Shown here: positions 21,895 through 34,289 of the stretch, piece by piece
Position numbering within the stretch: position 1 is the first letter of the stretch
Layout of the letters: every line of letters begins with the position of its first letter
Program-made: the position numbers and the translations under genes
NCBI RefSeq assembly: GCF_004664715.2
Contig: NC_051075.1
Coordinates: 33,934,504-33,998,503 of the forward strand
Length of the DNA stretch: 64,000 bases
Direction: 5' to 3'
Source of the DNA: Peromyscus leucopus
Taxonomy: Eukaryota > Chordata > Mammalia > Rodentia > Cricetidae
Notes under the pieces: model-generated
The model's input: the letters and a program-made list of their open reading frames with translations, nothing else
The model's database searches: none
Told to the model about the DNA's origin: nothing

Positions 21895-22560
21895 TTGAAA
21901 ATAATACTTTCATTTGTTCTTTGAGAATTTCATACAATGAATTTTTATCATATCCACCCCCTTTTCCCAACTTCTTCCAGTACCTCTCCCACCTCCCTAT
22001 ATATCCAACTTCATTCATTCATTCATTCATCCTCACCCCCATCTGTCTGTCTCTCAAAAAAAAAAAAGTCCCATTAAGTTCAGTTGTGTTGTCCTAACTT
22101 CTTCTGGGAATTGTGCTTACCTTGTAACGTGGGTAATGTATGAGATGTCATTCCATTGAAGAAAACTGACAGACCACCAAACCTTACTGGTTACTGCCAA
22201 TGCTAGTGGTTACCCTCGAGAACTTGACAGTAAGACCAATGCTGCTAAAGGCATCATATATCTGAAACATAGAGCATGGAGAAATCTAGCTTGTACTTAA
22301 CAGGAAGTTTCATCTCTACTGGCTAGTATTCATAGTGCTAGAAGTTGTCATACATGTGAAGGGAGAAAAGAAATCAGTCTAATCCAACTGTGATCCCTGT
22401 GAGCTACAATAATAAAATGCTCGAGAAGATATGCCACTGATACAATAATGGTATGAGTATTATGGGAGTTACCAACCTTTTTTTTTTTTTTGAAAAGTTG
22501 GATTTAAGGCCTTTTTCTAGAGATAGAATCCTGACCTGACACAGTCAATGAAGCTAATAA
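21895..22560 (+). mobile_element. Lx-type L1 3' UTR fragment
   Basis: The sequence 'gagaatttcatacaatgaattttt', the CCACCC-rich segment, 'gggagttaccaacc' and 'ggatttaaggcc' follow the order I recall for Lx L1 3' ends. It encodes no ORF2 product. A T-run at about 22482-22492 interrupts it. Confidence 0.6.
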
Positions 22561-22641
22561 CCTATGAAAAGATCAGTCATGGATACTGGGAGAAAATTGA
22601 CTATTATTATTCTAATAGTTCTTTTAAAAAAAAAAAACATT

Positions 22642-22833
22642 TTTTTGAAGATTTCTTTCTTTATTTTTTATGTGTACTGTGTTCTGTCTGCATGTATGCC
22701 TGCAGGCCAGAAGAGGGCACCAGATCTCATTACGGATGGTTATGAGCCACCATGTGGTTGCTGGGAATTGAACTCAGGACCTCTGGAAGAGCAGCTAGTG
22801 CTCTTAACCTCTGAGCCATCTCTCCAGCCCCTG
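22642..22833 (-). mobile_element. B2-type SINE
   Basis: A reverse-oriented B2. The head at the right is the complement of 'gggctggagagatggctcag', and the body includes 'ctctggaagagcagctagtgc' and 'gccagaagagggcaccagatc'. Flanks 'atagttcttttaaaa' (about 22615) and 'atagctctttt' (about 22834) look like a degraded target duplication. Box A and box B are recognisable. Confidence 0.85.
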
Positions 22834-22849
22834 ATAGCTCTTTTTTTTA

Positions 22850-23144
22850 AAAGAACTTGCTTACTGATTCCTTGAGTGGCTGAACAACTTTACATTCTCT
22901 CCACAACTGTGTAACAATTATTCTTTCCCTGAATCCTTTTGTTGGCTTTCTTAGTGATAGTCATTTTGAGTTAGATAAAACAGAATCTTAAAGCTGTTTT
23001 AACCTTTGTGTCTGTCCTCATTGGGAACACTGGTCTGTAGTTTACTTTGTTGTCACTTTACCTGATTTTGATATAGGGATAACTCTTGCTTATAGAATTT
23101 ATTTGGGACTGGGCCTTGTGACGCTCATGAAATACATACATACA

Positions 23145-23175
<31 letters not shown>

Positions 23176-23271
23176 TCATGAAGCTCATAAAATATATGTG
23201 TGTTTAGTATATATACATATATATTGTTATAGTGGATTATATAATTTGTATATACATTTATATATTTATCT

Positions 23272-23310
<39 letters not shown>

Positions 23311-23866
23311 CCAGAGCAATAATACATACAGTGTCTACAACTTATCTTGCCATAGGTCATTGACAATGGCAGGTCTAGATTCTGTCTCATGAAGTAGGCC
23401 TTAAATCAATAAACTTTGCTTAGGACCAAGCACGTTTGCATTTATAACTATTCATGCTGACTAGTTCTTCTCTCAGGCTTCATTACAGAAGCTTCTTTTT
23501 TCGGTGAGGAAAGGTAAGCTCATAAACTAATAATGTATTGGCCAACGTATGAGGAAAAGTGAGCACCGAGTGCTTGATCCTAAACAGAATACTGGTAGCA
23601 TTTCCTCCAAACCTCAGGGAACATTTCAGGAGAGGAGGAATGAACAATGTAAGATAGGGAGACAGAAGTTGAGGAGAAACTCTGAAAAACAGTGTCTTCT
23701 AGATAAGATAGGGTCATTGCACCCATGAACTTGCTGAAAACATGGGCACCCACCCAAGACATACAAAAGACTAGGCCCTTTGATTTTTCTCCATGGATGG
23801 TGGATTTGAAAAGTCGTATTTAAAACAGCTCTCCATAACATATTTTGAAAGATAATGTTACTGAAT
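22850..23866. other. Intergenic DNA with CATA and CA/TA microsatellites
   Basis: Holds a (CATA)n tract at about 23133-23173 and a (CA)n(TA)n tract at 23272-23311. The remainder is unassigned; the frames across it are low-complexity artefacts. Confidence 0.6.
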
Positions 23867-23867
23867 A

Positions 23868-24004
23868 TCGGGCCGTAGTGGTGCACGCCCTTGATTCCAG
23901 CACTCCGGAGGCAGAGGCACTCGGATCTCCATGAGTTCGAGGCCAGCCTGGGCTACAGAGTAAGTTCTGGGAAAAGTGCAAAGCTACACAGAGAAACTCT
24001 GTCT
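23868..24004 (+). mobile_element. B1 SINE, diverged
   Basis: It starts at 'gggccgtagtggtgcacgcc' and ends at 'cagagaaactctgtctg'. The A-tail is missing and no duplication is clear, so it is older than the copies at 4799 and 12578. Confidence 0.85.
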
Positions 24005-24182
24005 GAATGTAACAATCTTGTTGACAGTTATTTACTCTTAGGGCTTGAAGTATATTTTTCCGTGCTTCATGGCTTTGCCATTTGCTAAAGAGACATCTGA
24101 TGTTAATCTGATGTTTCTGCCTTTGCTGATGAATTGGTGTTGTCCCTCACAGCTTTGCATACTATTTCTTTGTATTTTCAAA

Positions 24183-24322
24183 TTTTTATTACATTTTTTT
24201 TATGTGCACAGTAGGGGAAGCCTGTGGTGTGCATGTGCCATAGTGCACATGTGAAGGTCAGATGATAACTTGCAGGAGTTGATAAGTGCTCATACACACT
24301 GAACCATCTCCTTACTGGTCCC
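24183..24322 (-). mobile_element. B3-type SINE, old
   Basis: Reverse-oriented: 'gaaggtcagatgataacttgcagg' and 'actgaaccatctccttactgg' match B3 body and head. Diverged. Confidence 0.55.
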
Positions 24323-24599
24323 TTTTTTGACATCTTGTCCAAACTATGTTATGGAGAGGTTCGTTGTCATGTTTATTTGATGTTCTAAATTCCTTTTCTG
24401 TTTGAATGTCTATTTCTGTCTGTAGATTGGGAAGTTTTCTGCTGTAATTTCATTGAACAGATTCTCTATGCCTTTAGTATTTATTTAAACTTCTTTTCCC
24501 CGTAGGTTCTTATGTTTGGTCTGTTGGTCATATCACAGAATTTTATACATTGTGGTCATATTCATTCAATTTTTTCCTTATTGACACTTCATAGTTTCT

Positions 24600-24906
24600 G
24601 TGTGTGTGTACATGTACCTGTGTACATGTGTGTGTGTGCGCGCATGTGTGGAGTCCAGGGGTCAATATTAAGTGTTCCTCAATTACTTTACCTTTTTTTG
24701 AGCCAGGATCTCTCAGTGAACCTAGAGCTCATTGATTCAACAAGGTTGGCTCTACAGAAAGCCCCAGAGATCCTCATATGTCTGCTTCCCTGGTAGTGGG
24801 ATTACATATGTGTGCTACCGCTAATTTTTTGAATGGGTGCCAGGGATACAAACTGAGGTACTCATGTTTGTATAGCAAGCATTTTACTAACTGAGTCATA
24901 AACCCA
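24600..24906 (-). mobile_element. B4/RSINE1-type SINE
   Basis: Reverse-oriented, ordered blocks 'gaacctagagctcattgattc', 'gtgggattacatatgtgtgctacc' and 'gcaagcattttactaactgagtc'. It starts at a GT-rich tail (24600-24650). This is a SINE composed of an ID-like and a B1-like half. Confidence 0.65.
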
Positions 24907-24930
24907 CTCTGTGATCTCTCTCTCTCCCTC

Positions 24931-25430
24931 TGTGGAGATATATCATGTACCCTAAAAAAATTTGCCTGAAGATCAGAGAACAGAACAAACCACTAGATTT
25001 AACATAGATGCCAGGAAGTGATAGCACACACCTTTAATCCTGGCACTCAGGAGACAGAGATCCATCTGGATCTCTGTGAGTTCAAAGCCACCCTGGACAA
25101 CATGAGATTGATTCAGTCTAGGAGAAAAAACAGAGCCAGGCAGTGGTGGCACACAAGCCTTTAATCTCAGGAAGTGATGGCTGGGCAGGAAAAGGTATAT
25201 AAGGGGTGAAGAGACAGGAACTAAAGGTTTTTCGGCAGAAGGGTCCCTTTCAGCTAGAGGCTTTTCGGCTAGAGGCCTTTCGGCTAGAAACTCTTTTCAG
25301 GTTGAGGAGTTGGTGAGGTAAGAAGTGGTAGCTGTGGCTTGTTCCTGTGTCTCTCTGATCTTTCAGCATATGTCCCAATATCTGGCTCTGTTTTTTTTTT
25401 TTTATTATTATTATAAAGATCATATTAGAT
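24931..25430 (+). mobile_element. SINE-containing LTR
   Basis: It begins TGTGGAGATATATC, then 'gatcagagaacagaacaaacc', an internal B1-like segment ('cacctttaatcctggcactcagg') and a second truncated SINE piece (25130-25190). A TATA-like 'ggtatataaggggtg' follows at about 25194-25208, then a small triplication of 'ttttcggctagaggc' (25240-25295) and a U5-like end with 'gctgtggcttgttcctgtg'. It is the opposite-strand relative of 63360-63829. Right boundary is approximate. Confidence 0.65.
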
Positions 25431-25439
25431 TCGAGCTCC

Positions 25440-26037
25440 TTCCCACTGTCCTTCTCTCTCTCCCTCTTTTTCGGTTTTCTTGCTGATTTTTTCCTGTGCT
25501 CAGTATCCATACTTACTCCTGATTTTCGAACTTGTTTGTGCTGATCTTTTCCTTTGTCTCTAGCTTTTCTCTCTAGGCTCTGAAGTGCATTCACCTCCTT
25601 CTGTGCATCCTCTTTGAAGTTATTCATTTATCATTTTTACCAAAACAATTTGAAACCTTCATCTAGCATTTTACCCATTTCAAAATAATTTGAGCACAGT
25701 GGGTAAAAAGTTTCTGATCCTTTTGGGAAGTCCTGGTACTTTTTCATATTTTTTGCATTTCTAGGCTGTGATCTGCACATAACTTGGTTTGGGTACCTAT
25801 TCTGATATTTAGGGGATCTTCCTAATGAACGAGCTTCTATTGAAGACTTTATTCTCACTGTTACTTGGTGAGAAGAAACCACATTTATGTGAAAGCAATA
25901 TCAAGGCATATAAACTATAGGAATATGCTTATAGTCAGTTTCAGACCATTAATTCACCACCAATGACCATGAAACTACTAGAGAATGTGCTATGAAGTTA
26001 AGATCATTTAACATAATTGTGGAACTAGTAAATGGAT
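25440..26037. other. Unassigned DNA
   Basis: The minus-strand frame 25250-25627 is Lys-rich and overlaps the LTR end; no family is recognised. A second minus-strand frame, 25637-25882, also lacks signatures. Confidence 0.4.
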
Positions 26038-26610
26038 TGTGGAGGGGTTACCCACATTTCCCTATATTTCCCCAGAGTACTCTTGAGTAGGAGCAGCAGG
26101 AAATATTAGATAGAAGGACAGAGGGGGGAGAAACAGATAGGAAATACAGGATAGCCTTGAGAGGGCCTGGATCTTAATCCATTGGGCCCCGACTGTCTCT
26201 GCCCTAGGGTATATAAAGGAATGCCAAGGGGTGGAGCAAAAGACCCCCGCCCCCCAGTACAGCAAAGTGCAGACCATCTCAGACACCTGCACTCAGGCCC
26301 GTGGTCCAACCATCCTCTCTATGAGGACCTGCTGGGTAAAGCCACGAGGAAACCCGAATGGGCTCCCACAATGAATGATATAAAGGGGAGATACAAAGGA
26401 AAGGGAGAGGAAGAGGAGAGGAGACCGGAGGACAAATCAATGAAAGGAAGAAGGCATGTGTGTATAGTGTGTAAAAATAAGAGTTCTTTCTGCCAGAAGA
26501 GTCATTGTTGCACCAAAACCTACACCCAGATGTGAGACTTTTGAGGGCCATGACCTCGTCTGGAGGGTAGGACTGCATCTGTTTGTCCATTGTACTTCAA
26601 TAAATCTCCA
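26038..26610 (+). mobile_element. LTR-like element with TATA and poly(A) signals
   Basis: It begins TGTGGAGGGG and contains 'gggtatataaaggaatgcc' (TATA at about 26210) and AATAAA at about 26600 ('cttcaataaatctcca'). The order of TG start, TATA, transcribed part and AATAAA with an end in CA is that of an LTR of about 570 bp. Flanks are only weakly similar (AAATGG, AAATGA). Family not recognised. The 117-codon frame inside is probably fortuitous. Confidence 0.5.
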
Positions 26611-26923
26611 AAATGAGTAAGGGAATAAAGAACAGTGTCTATGGTAAATACTTTTAAATATTTGAGAAGCTGTCCTTGGAGAATATAAGTAAGCTTGTTC
26701 AGTATATCTGTGCGTATTCAAGTCAAATACATGTGAATCACATGGGATCATCTTTTGACTAAAAGTAAGAAATGACTTCCTGAAGATCAAATGCTCCAAG
26801 AGAATAGACAGCTTCAGAAGGAAGGAAAGGATTTTGAAATGAAATCAGATGACTGGTGTTTTGAGAAGGTAGAGAGAACCTTAAGCATCTGAACTGTATT
26901 TGACCTAAACAACTTTTGAGTCT

Positions 26924-26943
26924 TTCTTTTTTTCTTTTTCTTT

Positions 26944-27022
<79 letters not shown>

Positions 27023-27092
27023 CTCTCTCTCTCTCTCTCTCCCTCCCTCCCTCCCTCCCTCCCTCCCTCCCTCCCTCCCTCCCTCCCTCCCT
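26924..27092. repeat. Homopyrimidine tract (TTTC)n(CT)n(CCCT)n
   Basis: About 170 bp with almost only C and T: TTTC repeats to about 27020, CT to about 27040, then CCCT to 27092. All Lys-Glu and Gly-Arg frames over it on both strands are artefacts. Confidence 0.95.
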
Positions 27093-27094
27093 CT

Positions 27095-27878
27095 CGGCAC
27101 CCCACTTGGGGCCTAGCCGTGGATCTCTGCATCCAGATTCCTCAGTCCTTGGGATCATCATAGGCTACTTACATATACCAAGATCACTATAATATTGCTA
27201 GGTATTATGGTCTATAGCACCATAAGTTTAGGTGCAGGTTGTCAGTCATATGTTCTTATGCATGTGTGGCTGTATTTTCACAAGAGGCATCATTTTTGAT
27301 GTAGTGTTTCTTCCCCAGCCACTTGCTTCTGAAGGCAGAACAGTGGATTTTCTAAGTGTTTCACGAAGAAGCCCGAGGAGTCCTTTTGTCCCCCTTTAGC
27401 CATATTTTTCCTCACAACCTTAAGTACCAGGTATTTACTTTTCTTTTCTCATATCAAATACGTCACAAATTCACCAAAGAAGATGCTTATGATCTACCAA
27501 TATTACAGTGTTAGTCTCAGCAATATTTCTTAATGTGGTTTCTTCAATATCAACTTAATCATATTTTTGAGCACTATTCTGGTCTGTTTTCAGAATTCAG
27601 TAAGAGGACTATTCATTAGGACCCTTTAGACATCAATTGTTGCAGAGATTATTGTTCATTTATTTCAGGAACTTCTTCCCAGACTCCTGGGGTGCTACTA
27701 AAATACATAGCTTTATATTTATAGCACAAATACCTCACTTTATGATTCTATCCATTTTAAAAATGCAAAACGAATAAAATTAATTTTATGCATGTAAGAC
27801 TAAAATAAAATTCATCATGGCATCCTGTATAGACACACCAAAACCTCCATGACCAGAGGCTAAAATTCCAGAAAAAGC
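27095..27878. other. Intergenic DNA, nothing recognised
   Basis: Ordinary AT-rich composition with no open frame of note. Confidence 0.5.
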
Positions 27879-27879
27879 A

Positions 27880-28100
27880 AAGATGAGGCCACTGAGATGG
27901 CTTATCATGTAAATGCAATTGGTGCCCAAGCCTGATGACCTGCGCTTGATCTTCTGAACCCATGCAAAGGTGAAGGAGTTAATGGGGTGACCTGTTACCA
28001 GAGTTTATCTTCTGACCTTCGCATACAGGCCATGGCACATACCCACATTGTACACATGTACACACCCATGCACTCAAACACACATACACACAGCAATAAT
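27880..28100 (+). mobile_element. B3-class SINE
   Basis: The head 'gaggccactgagatggcttat', the body 'aagcctgatgacctgcgcttgatc' and 'atcttctgaccttcgcatac', and a CA-rich tail. Old, without clear duplication. Confidence 0.65.
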
Positions 28101-29490
28101 AGTGAGCAAAATATGGCTGTTAATAATAATCATAATCATAATCATAATAGAAAATACAAAGATGAAAAAGTACTAGCCACTATCTCTTGCCCTACAAAAA
28201 TTTAAGGCATGTTAAAACCATACATAGATTTTTTTTTATGCACTTCTATTCACAAGAAAACATATTTTCATAGTGTTAGATGAGTCCCTGTGACAAGGCC
28301 CCATTCTACTTGGTTTTGAGACTCACTTTCAGGTGAAGAAGAGGTCTAAGAGAGCATTTATACAGAGTCTTTATTGGTGAAAAATCCTGGAAAAGATTAT
28401 AGCATCAACATGTATGTAAAATGAGTGGACATGACAGGGATACAGCCACCTATATGTGATGATGACTGATGACCTCAGCCACCTATATGTGATGATGACT
28501 GATGACCTCACCATTATCTCCAGAATAGTTTGTCTTCTTAGGCTTAATCTGTGACCTCAGTTAGTTACTGAGTTTCTTCACAGGAGTATCTGAGACACAT
28601 TACACCCAACAAACTTGAAACTACACTTATCAATATGTATTTCAAGCAGACATGAAACTCATGATTCCACAGTCTGTAAGGGCTGGAATTATAGGTATAT
28701 CCCACCATTCTTAGTCATAAATCCTTATGAGGTCAACATTATAAACTGATAGCTAATCACTCTTAAAGAAGGTGTATTAAATTATAAAATCTTTTTTATA
28801 ATTAATAGATGGAATTTTTTGTTTCAAAACAAAGCAAAACATGACATACTTCAAATGTGTCTGTACTAAAACACACCTATTTTTAAAACTGTTAATCCAT
28901 TGTACCTAAAATAAAATTTAATTTAAAACTATATGTACATATTATATTTTGAAAGATTTTCTATGAATATTGCATATATCTTGAACAAACTTTGAGATGA
29001 TTCTAAGATTGAATTTCTACATTGAAACGAATTTATTTAATTTATAAGACAGACCATAATATATAGAATAATCTTTCTAAACTAAATTTATTTGCCTTTT
29101 AGAGTGAATACTATCAAGGTGTCAGCTCACAACAACAATAGCCAAGAAGGATACTAAAATTGAAAGTGTCAGGACCTTTTACCTATGATTGATAGTCTTT
29201 GTAATTAAGTGTAGAATAGTTACCCAAACTCTAAAAAACTCTAGGCAAAAGAGCTAAAATCTAGGCAAATTTTCTTAGTGCCACAAACAATGATTGCCTT
29301 CATTGTTATTTCCCTCCCTAGAATAATAGACATTAAATATTATAAATTCTTTCAATAAGATCCCTAAGAAAAGTTCTACTAATTATCCTGTTCTATATCC
29401 TGGAACAATTGCTTTCAATTTTTAAGTTTTTAGATTATTTCCATTTGTTTGGGGAGAAGGTTTTGTTGTTTCTTTTTAAGAACTTGTTTT
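28101..29490. other. AT-rich DNA with a 33-bp tandem duplication
   Basis: Unassigned apart from the exact duplication at 28444-28509. No gene seen. Confidence 0.5.
28444..28509. repeat. Perfect 33-bp tandem duplication
   Basis: The unit from AGCCACCTATATGTG to GATGACCTC occurs twice, head to tail, without a mismatch (28444-28476 and 28477-28509). Identity shows a recent event. Confidence 0.95.
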
Positions 29491-29692
29491 TACATGTATT
29501 TATTTATTTTCTGTGTGGAGAGATGGATGGCTGTATATGTGTGGGTGAGGATGCCATGTTGCTCTTGTGGAGGTCTGAAGACAACTTGTGGGAGCTGATT
29601 CTCTTCTTCCACCCTGTGGGGTCAGAAGATCAAAGTAAGTCTTTCAGGCTTGGTAGCCGCATTTTTGACCACTAAGGCACCTTGATGCCCCT
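29491..29692 (-). mobile_element. B3-type SINE, old
   Basis: Reverse-oriented: 'tgtggaggtctgaagacaac', 'tgtggggtcagaagatcaaag' and 'gaccactaaggcacc' match B3 blocks in order. Confidence 0.6.
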
Positions 29693-31379
29693 GGTTACAG
29701 GTTTAACAGCTTACAATATGAATAAACAACTTCATAATATCTCAGGAAATGATAACATGCATTCTCCTCTATATTTCCTAAACATTTATCTTACATTCAA
29801 TTAAAAAATATAACAATATTGCTGGCATAGTTGATGTAATCACACTCCTACACCTGAAAATCATAGATTTAATTAGCACCTACTAACATCTGAGATATTT
29901 CTCAATGTTAACATATGGTATACAAATTTATAAGTAAAAGGTAAGAATGATACAGGATCACCATTAAATTCCAATCTCGAAGATCTCAAAATCACCTGAT
30001 CTGTGTAAGCTTGTTCACGTTAACAAGGGAAATAGAAATATAAACAAAGCATTAATGAAGGTTGCTTATTTAAATTAGATCCAAGTACAGTTAACTTTCA
30101 ATGGCTTCTGTGGTATAAAAGTTTAACTGGTTTATATTTTCTTGAAATAAATCACAGGCTGCCCTAAAAAGGTCATTGTAACACTAGAAGACAGGCATGG
30201 TATTATATTCACTCTCTATGCAACAAACATCAAACTTCTAAAAATCATAAATTACGTATTATTTATGACTAATAAAATACCAATGGTGTCGGTTTCCAGT
30301 TCCCATCTCTTAAATCACACTTATTAATTGATGATTCTGGTCTTATGATTTCACATACTCATCTATTTTATGATTTATTCCTTCATAAAGATGTGCTAAG
30401 AAAAAAATTCCTTAAAATAGAGAAACTACAAAGGAATCAGTTAGAAAAATGCTGCATCAGATCTATTATATGAACTTTTATCATTTTAATGTGTTCTTTC
30501 TTAAGATGTTTTCTCCTCATGACAGTAATGTCTGCTCAGCATAGGAATTTAGTAAATGCAAAGAAAAAGAGTTACATGCATTTTCCCAAGATACCTCATG
30601 GAGAACTGCCATTCATGTTTTCATATGTGTATTCACTCATGCATATAATAGGTCTTCACGTACATATGTATACAGTATATATATATATGTTCATATATAT
30701 ATATTCATATGTGTATGATGTATATGTATATATAATTTTGAAACATGGTATCATACTTAATTTACTATTTTGTAAATGTCATAATTCCATTCCTGGTAAA
30801 GATTAACTTAAATATAAGTCAATAATATTCCCTAATAACTGCAAACAGTTCATATTGTACACATAAGACCTGTTATAATTCAGTGAGCCCATTTCCTCTG
30901 GCTGAGCAAATAAGAGGGTCCTCTATTCTCCCTAAACTGTGAAGTGAATATCTATTATCACATATATATGCTTCTATATAATTGTCTCATAAATTCATGT
31001 ACATTTTCAGTATTCTAAGAAATAGTGGGTTCTAAGCCTCTTGAAATGTTTTGCCACATTTATTTTTCTTGAAATAATGCTATTTAAACTCATACCAGTT
31101 AATGATCATCATTATCCTTTGTAAGGCAACAAAACCATAGGATGCTTATTGACTGTGAAGTATTGGTTTTTGAATATAGAATGACATTGTCTTTTCATCA
31201 TTCTACAAAACACTGTTATTTTATTTATACCATTTATGAGGTCATATATCTTTTTCCTTCTTTATTTCAAAAGCCAGTTTATTGTGAGTTACGTTTGTTC
31301 ATAGCAAAGGTTTGGAGTTTTCTCTTCTTTTGGCTTGTTTCTGCAACATATCAAATCAGCTTTCCTTTCCTTTATCATG
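29693..31379. other. AT-rich intergenic DNA
   Basis: Nothing recognised beyond short TA-rich tracts near 30673-30740. The 105-codon frame 30489-30806 ends in that tract and has no family signature. Confidence 0.5.
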
Positions 31380-31790
31380 TAGCTTTCCTTTCTTGTGGTG
31401 CCATACAAGCCCATCCTTCTTGGCTGTCCATTGGACATAGCTTTTGGGTTAGGGAATAGGGGTTTGTGTCAACTTCCCCATCTCCATGCTAGGACTACAT
31501 CCGACTTAGACCTGTGCCGGCCCTGTGCGTGCTACCACAGTCTCTATGAGTTCATGTGTGCATCAGTTCTGTTGTGTTTGCAAGACATTGTTTCCTTGGG
31601 GTCATCCTCTCCCTCTGGCCCTTAAATATTTCTGTCTCCTCTTCCTCATAGCTCCCTGAGCCCTGAGAGGAGAAGTTTGATGAAGAAATCCCACTTAGGA
31701 CTGGATTTTTCAGTCTCTCACTCTCTGCCCATTGTCCAGTTGTGGGTTTTTGTATTAGTTCCCAATAACTACAGAAGGATAATGAATAGA
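31380..31790 (+). mobile_element. Lx-type L1 3' UTR fragment
   Basis: Ordered blocks 'taccacagtctctatgagttc', 'gacattgtttccttggggtc', 'ctccctgagccctgagagg' and 'cattgtccagttgtgggt' agree with my memory of Lx L1 3' sequence. No coding capacity. Confidence 0.65.
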
Positions 31791-31799
31791 TCAATGATC

Positions 31800-32539
31800 A
31801 TATATGACTATTTTAGGTGATATGTACTGGAAAAATATAAAATATAGAAATGTTAAGACAATAAACATATTATCTGAAATCAGATTTACGTGGACTGAAT
31901 GGTTTTGCATCAAAGTTTTTACCTGCACCTTTAGTTATTTTGAAGAAAACTTTCCGTTTTCATCATTGACAAAGTAGTAAGTTCTGTGGCTGAAGATTAT
32001 CCAACTATGCAAAAATTTCTCCTTTCTAATTGAGGAAACCATATGCATACCCTCTAGCAGAAGACAGACTGGTAGAATCTCACTATCGTGGCATCCCAGC
32101 AGGCCTACGATACTTCCATGTGTTGCTTCCTTGTCTGTTTCCATAGATTGTCTGATTATTTGGAGAGGAAGTGGTTCGTGAAGGTCTCTTATCTGTAGGA
32201 ACCTTTCAATGAAACTCAAAGTGTCAGTGAGTTTAGAGAAACTGATATTTTCAGTATTAGTTAATATACTGTCTTATTTATACATTCCAGCAATAAAAAT
32301 AGCACTCTAGGCCTCTTTACTAGTTTAAAAACCACATAGTTTAATATCAAATCACAGTTGTTCCATTTGTCTCAAAAATGATCACTTTTGGAATTACAAT
32401 AATAATTGGACATCCCACTCATCATGTTAATTTGCACATTGAAACAGAAACACAATTATATCTTTATTAATGTTGTTATTGATAGTTAGTTTAACTGTTT
32501 CCTTTTCAACTCATTTAATCTATTTTATGTGTTACTAAG
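31800..32539. other. Intergenic DNA
   Basis: No feature recognised. Confidence 0.5.
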
Positions 32540-32965
32540 ATCTTTGAGCTGGCTATTTGGAGCCTGCTACCTATGTTAGGACACCTCACACAGTCTTGCA
32601 TGGGAGGGGCGGGGGCTTTGACCTGCCTCTACCAAAGGGACCAGGCTCTGCTGACTCCCCATGGGAGGCCTTACCTTCTTGTGGGAGGGAATGGGACATG
32701 GGTGGGTAAGGGAAAGCTGGAGGGGTGGGAAGAGGGAAGAGGGGGATCTGTGATTGGTATGTAAAATGAATAAGAAATTTCTTTTTTTTTTTTGGTTTTT
32801 CGAGACAGGGTTTCTCTGTGTAGCTTTGCGCCTTTCCTGGAACTCACTTGGTAGCCCAGGCTGGCCTCGAACTCACAGAGATCCGCCTGCCTCTGCCTCC
32901 CGAGTGCTGGGATTAAAGGCGTGCGCCACCACCGCCCGGCAAGAAATTTCTTAATTAAAAAAAAG
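32540..32965 (+). mobile_element. L1 3' end, split by a B1
   Basis: L1 3' UTR-like sequence ('gacctgcctctaccaaaggga', 'ctgactccccatgggaggcc', 'gattggtatgtaaaatgaataag') ends in an A-rich tail at 32953-32965. The tail side is interrupted by the B1 at 32784-32940. Confidence 0.7.
32784..32940 (-). mobile_element. B1 SINE, young, in L1
   Basis: A reverse-oriented near-consensus B1 with a perfect 12-bp duplication AAGAAATTTCTT (32772-32783 and 32941-32952). It is inserted into the L1 3' end, so it is younger than that L1. Confidence 0.95.
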
Positions 32966-34285
32966 ATCTTATGCTAGAAGAGACTCATAGTCCTCATCAG
33001 ACTGTCAAAGTTGCCTGTTACCAAAAAGTTTCAAATCTGAGGCCTCACCATTATGGCCCTTCAGTGACTTTTTTTTTTTTTTTTGTAGTTTATACTATAA
33101 ATTATTTTTTAAAAATTCAATTTCCTATAGTATTTCCAAGTCACTATTCAATCACAACAAATGGATATAGCAGGAAAACATTTATATTCTACCATAACAA
33201 TATTGTGACTTTAGTTCGCCACAATTAGGATCTCATGTCTGATTAATTTATTGGTTTTATTTTTATAGGCATTGTAGGTTTTGACCCCGAAAGTAAAACC
33301 TTATCCTGGAGGCTTACTATACTGAATTCTTGAGCTTAAAAGGATGCTATTAGTTATTTGGTGTTTGGGGCTAAGGAAGATGAACATCAATCTTTTGTGT
33401 AAGAAAATATCCAAAGTATAATGTTTAAGTGTGCACTGCCAATCATGCTCCTTAACAAATAGGTCCAAAGTTATCTACAACACCTCTGAAAAATGGCTGT
33501 ACTCTGCAGTCAGGTGGAAAATAATTTCTTTTAGTTCAATAAAACGTGATGGATAAAAGCATTTTCCTATCTCTTCCCTGTGTCTGGTCCAACTTTTAAC
33601 ATTCTGTAATATATGACATAGTGCTAAATAAATATTTAACAAATGTTTGTTACATAATATTTGAAATAAATAATACCATGACTTATAGGAGCAGAAAGAT
33701 ACTTTTGAATTTGAAATTGAGCTTTAGGTATTTCAAAAAGCACTTATCAGTATTTTTGTAACCTTCAGTCATTACTAGTAAAATAAAGTAACTTTTACAA
33801 ATGGTTGAAAAAATTGATTGTATAGCTATGATTTACTGAAAAATATTTTTCCAGTTCGCAAACAGTAATTTTCCACTGTGAAAACACATTAAGGGAAAAA
33901 TGTGTTTTTAGAAAGTACTTTTAAAAGAGTTATATAGGTACCTGATATTTGGAACTGATTGGCCAGTTAAGTGTTTTAAAATGCATCAGCTTTGGATCTG
34001 TTGAAAAGCTGATTGCACTCAAAGGAAAGGAAGAAAAAACATTGGTTGAGGAAATAGATCAGTTTAGTGGAACACTCAATGTTAGCTTGAGTAAGTGGGC
34101 CATTTCACCCTTATCCAAGGAAAATATATTCCATACCTGTGCATGTCTTATGCTCTTTCCTATGCATTCATATCTATAGTAAAGCTTAATCTCTAAATTA
34201 GATATAACACAAAAATTAGCAACAATAATGAAATGAGATAATTATAACAGAATATAATAATAAATTATGCAGAACGGAACAGATA
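32966..34285. other. Intergenic DNA
   Basis: AT-rich. The frame 33949-34179 (76 codons) has no recognised homology. Confidence 0.5.
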
Positions 34286-34289
34286 GATC

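Noticed and set aside
22642..22833. tRNA gene
   Set aside because: The tRNA-like boxes belong to a B2 SINE head followed by the B2 body.
26182..26535. 117-codon frame as a possible small gene
   Set aside because: It lies within an LTR-like unit and shows no domain; composition explains the length.
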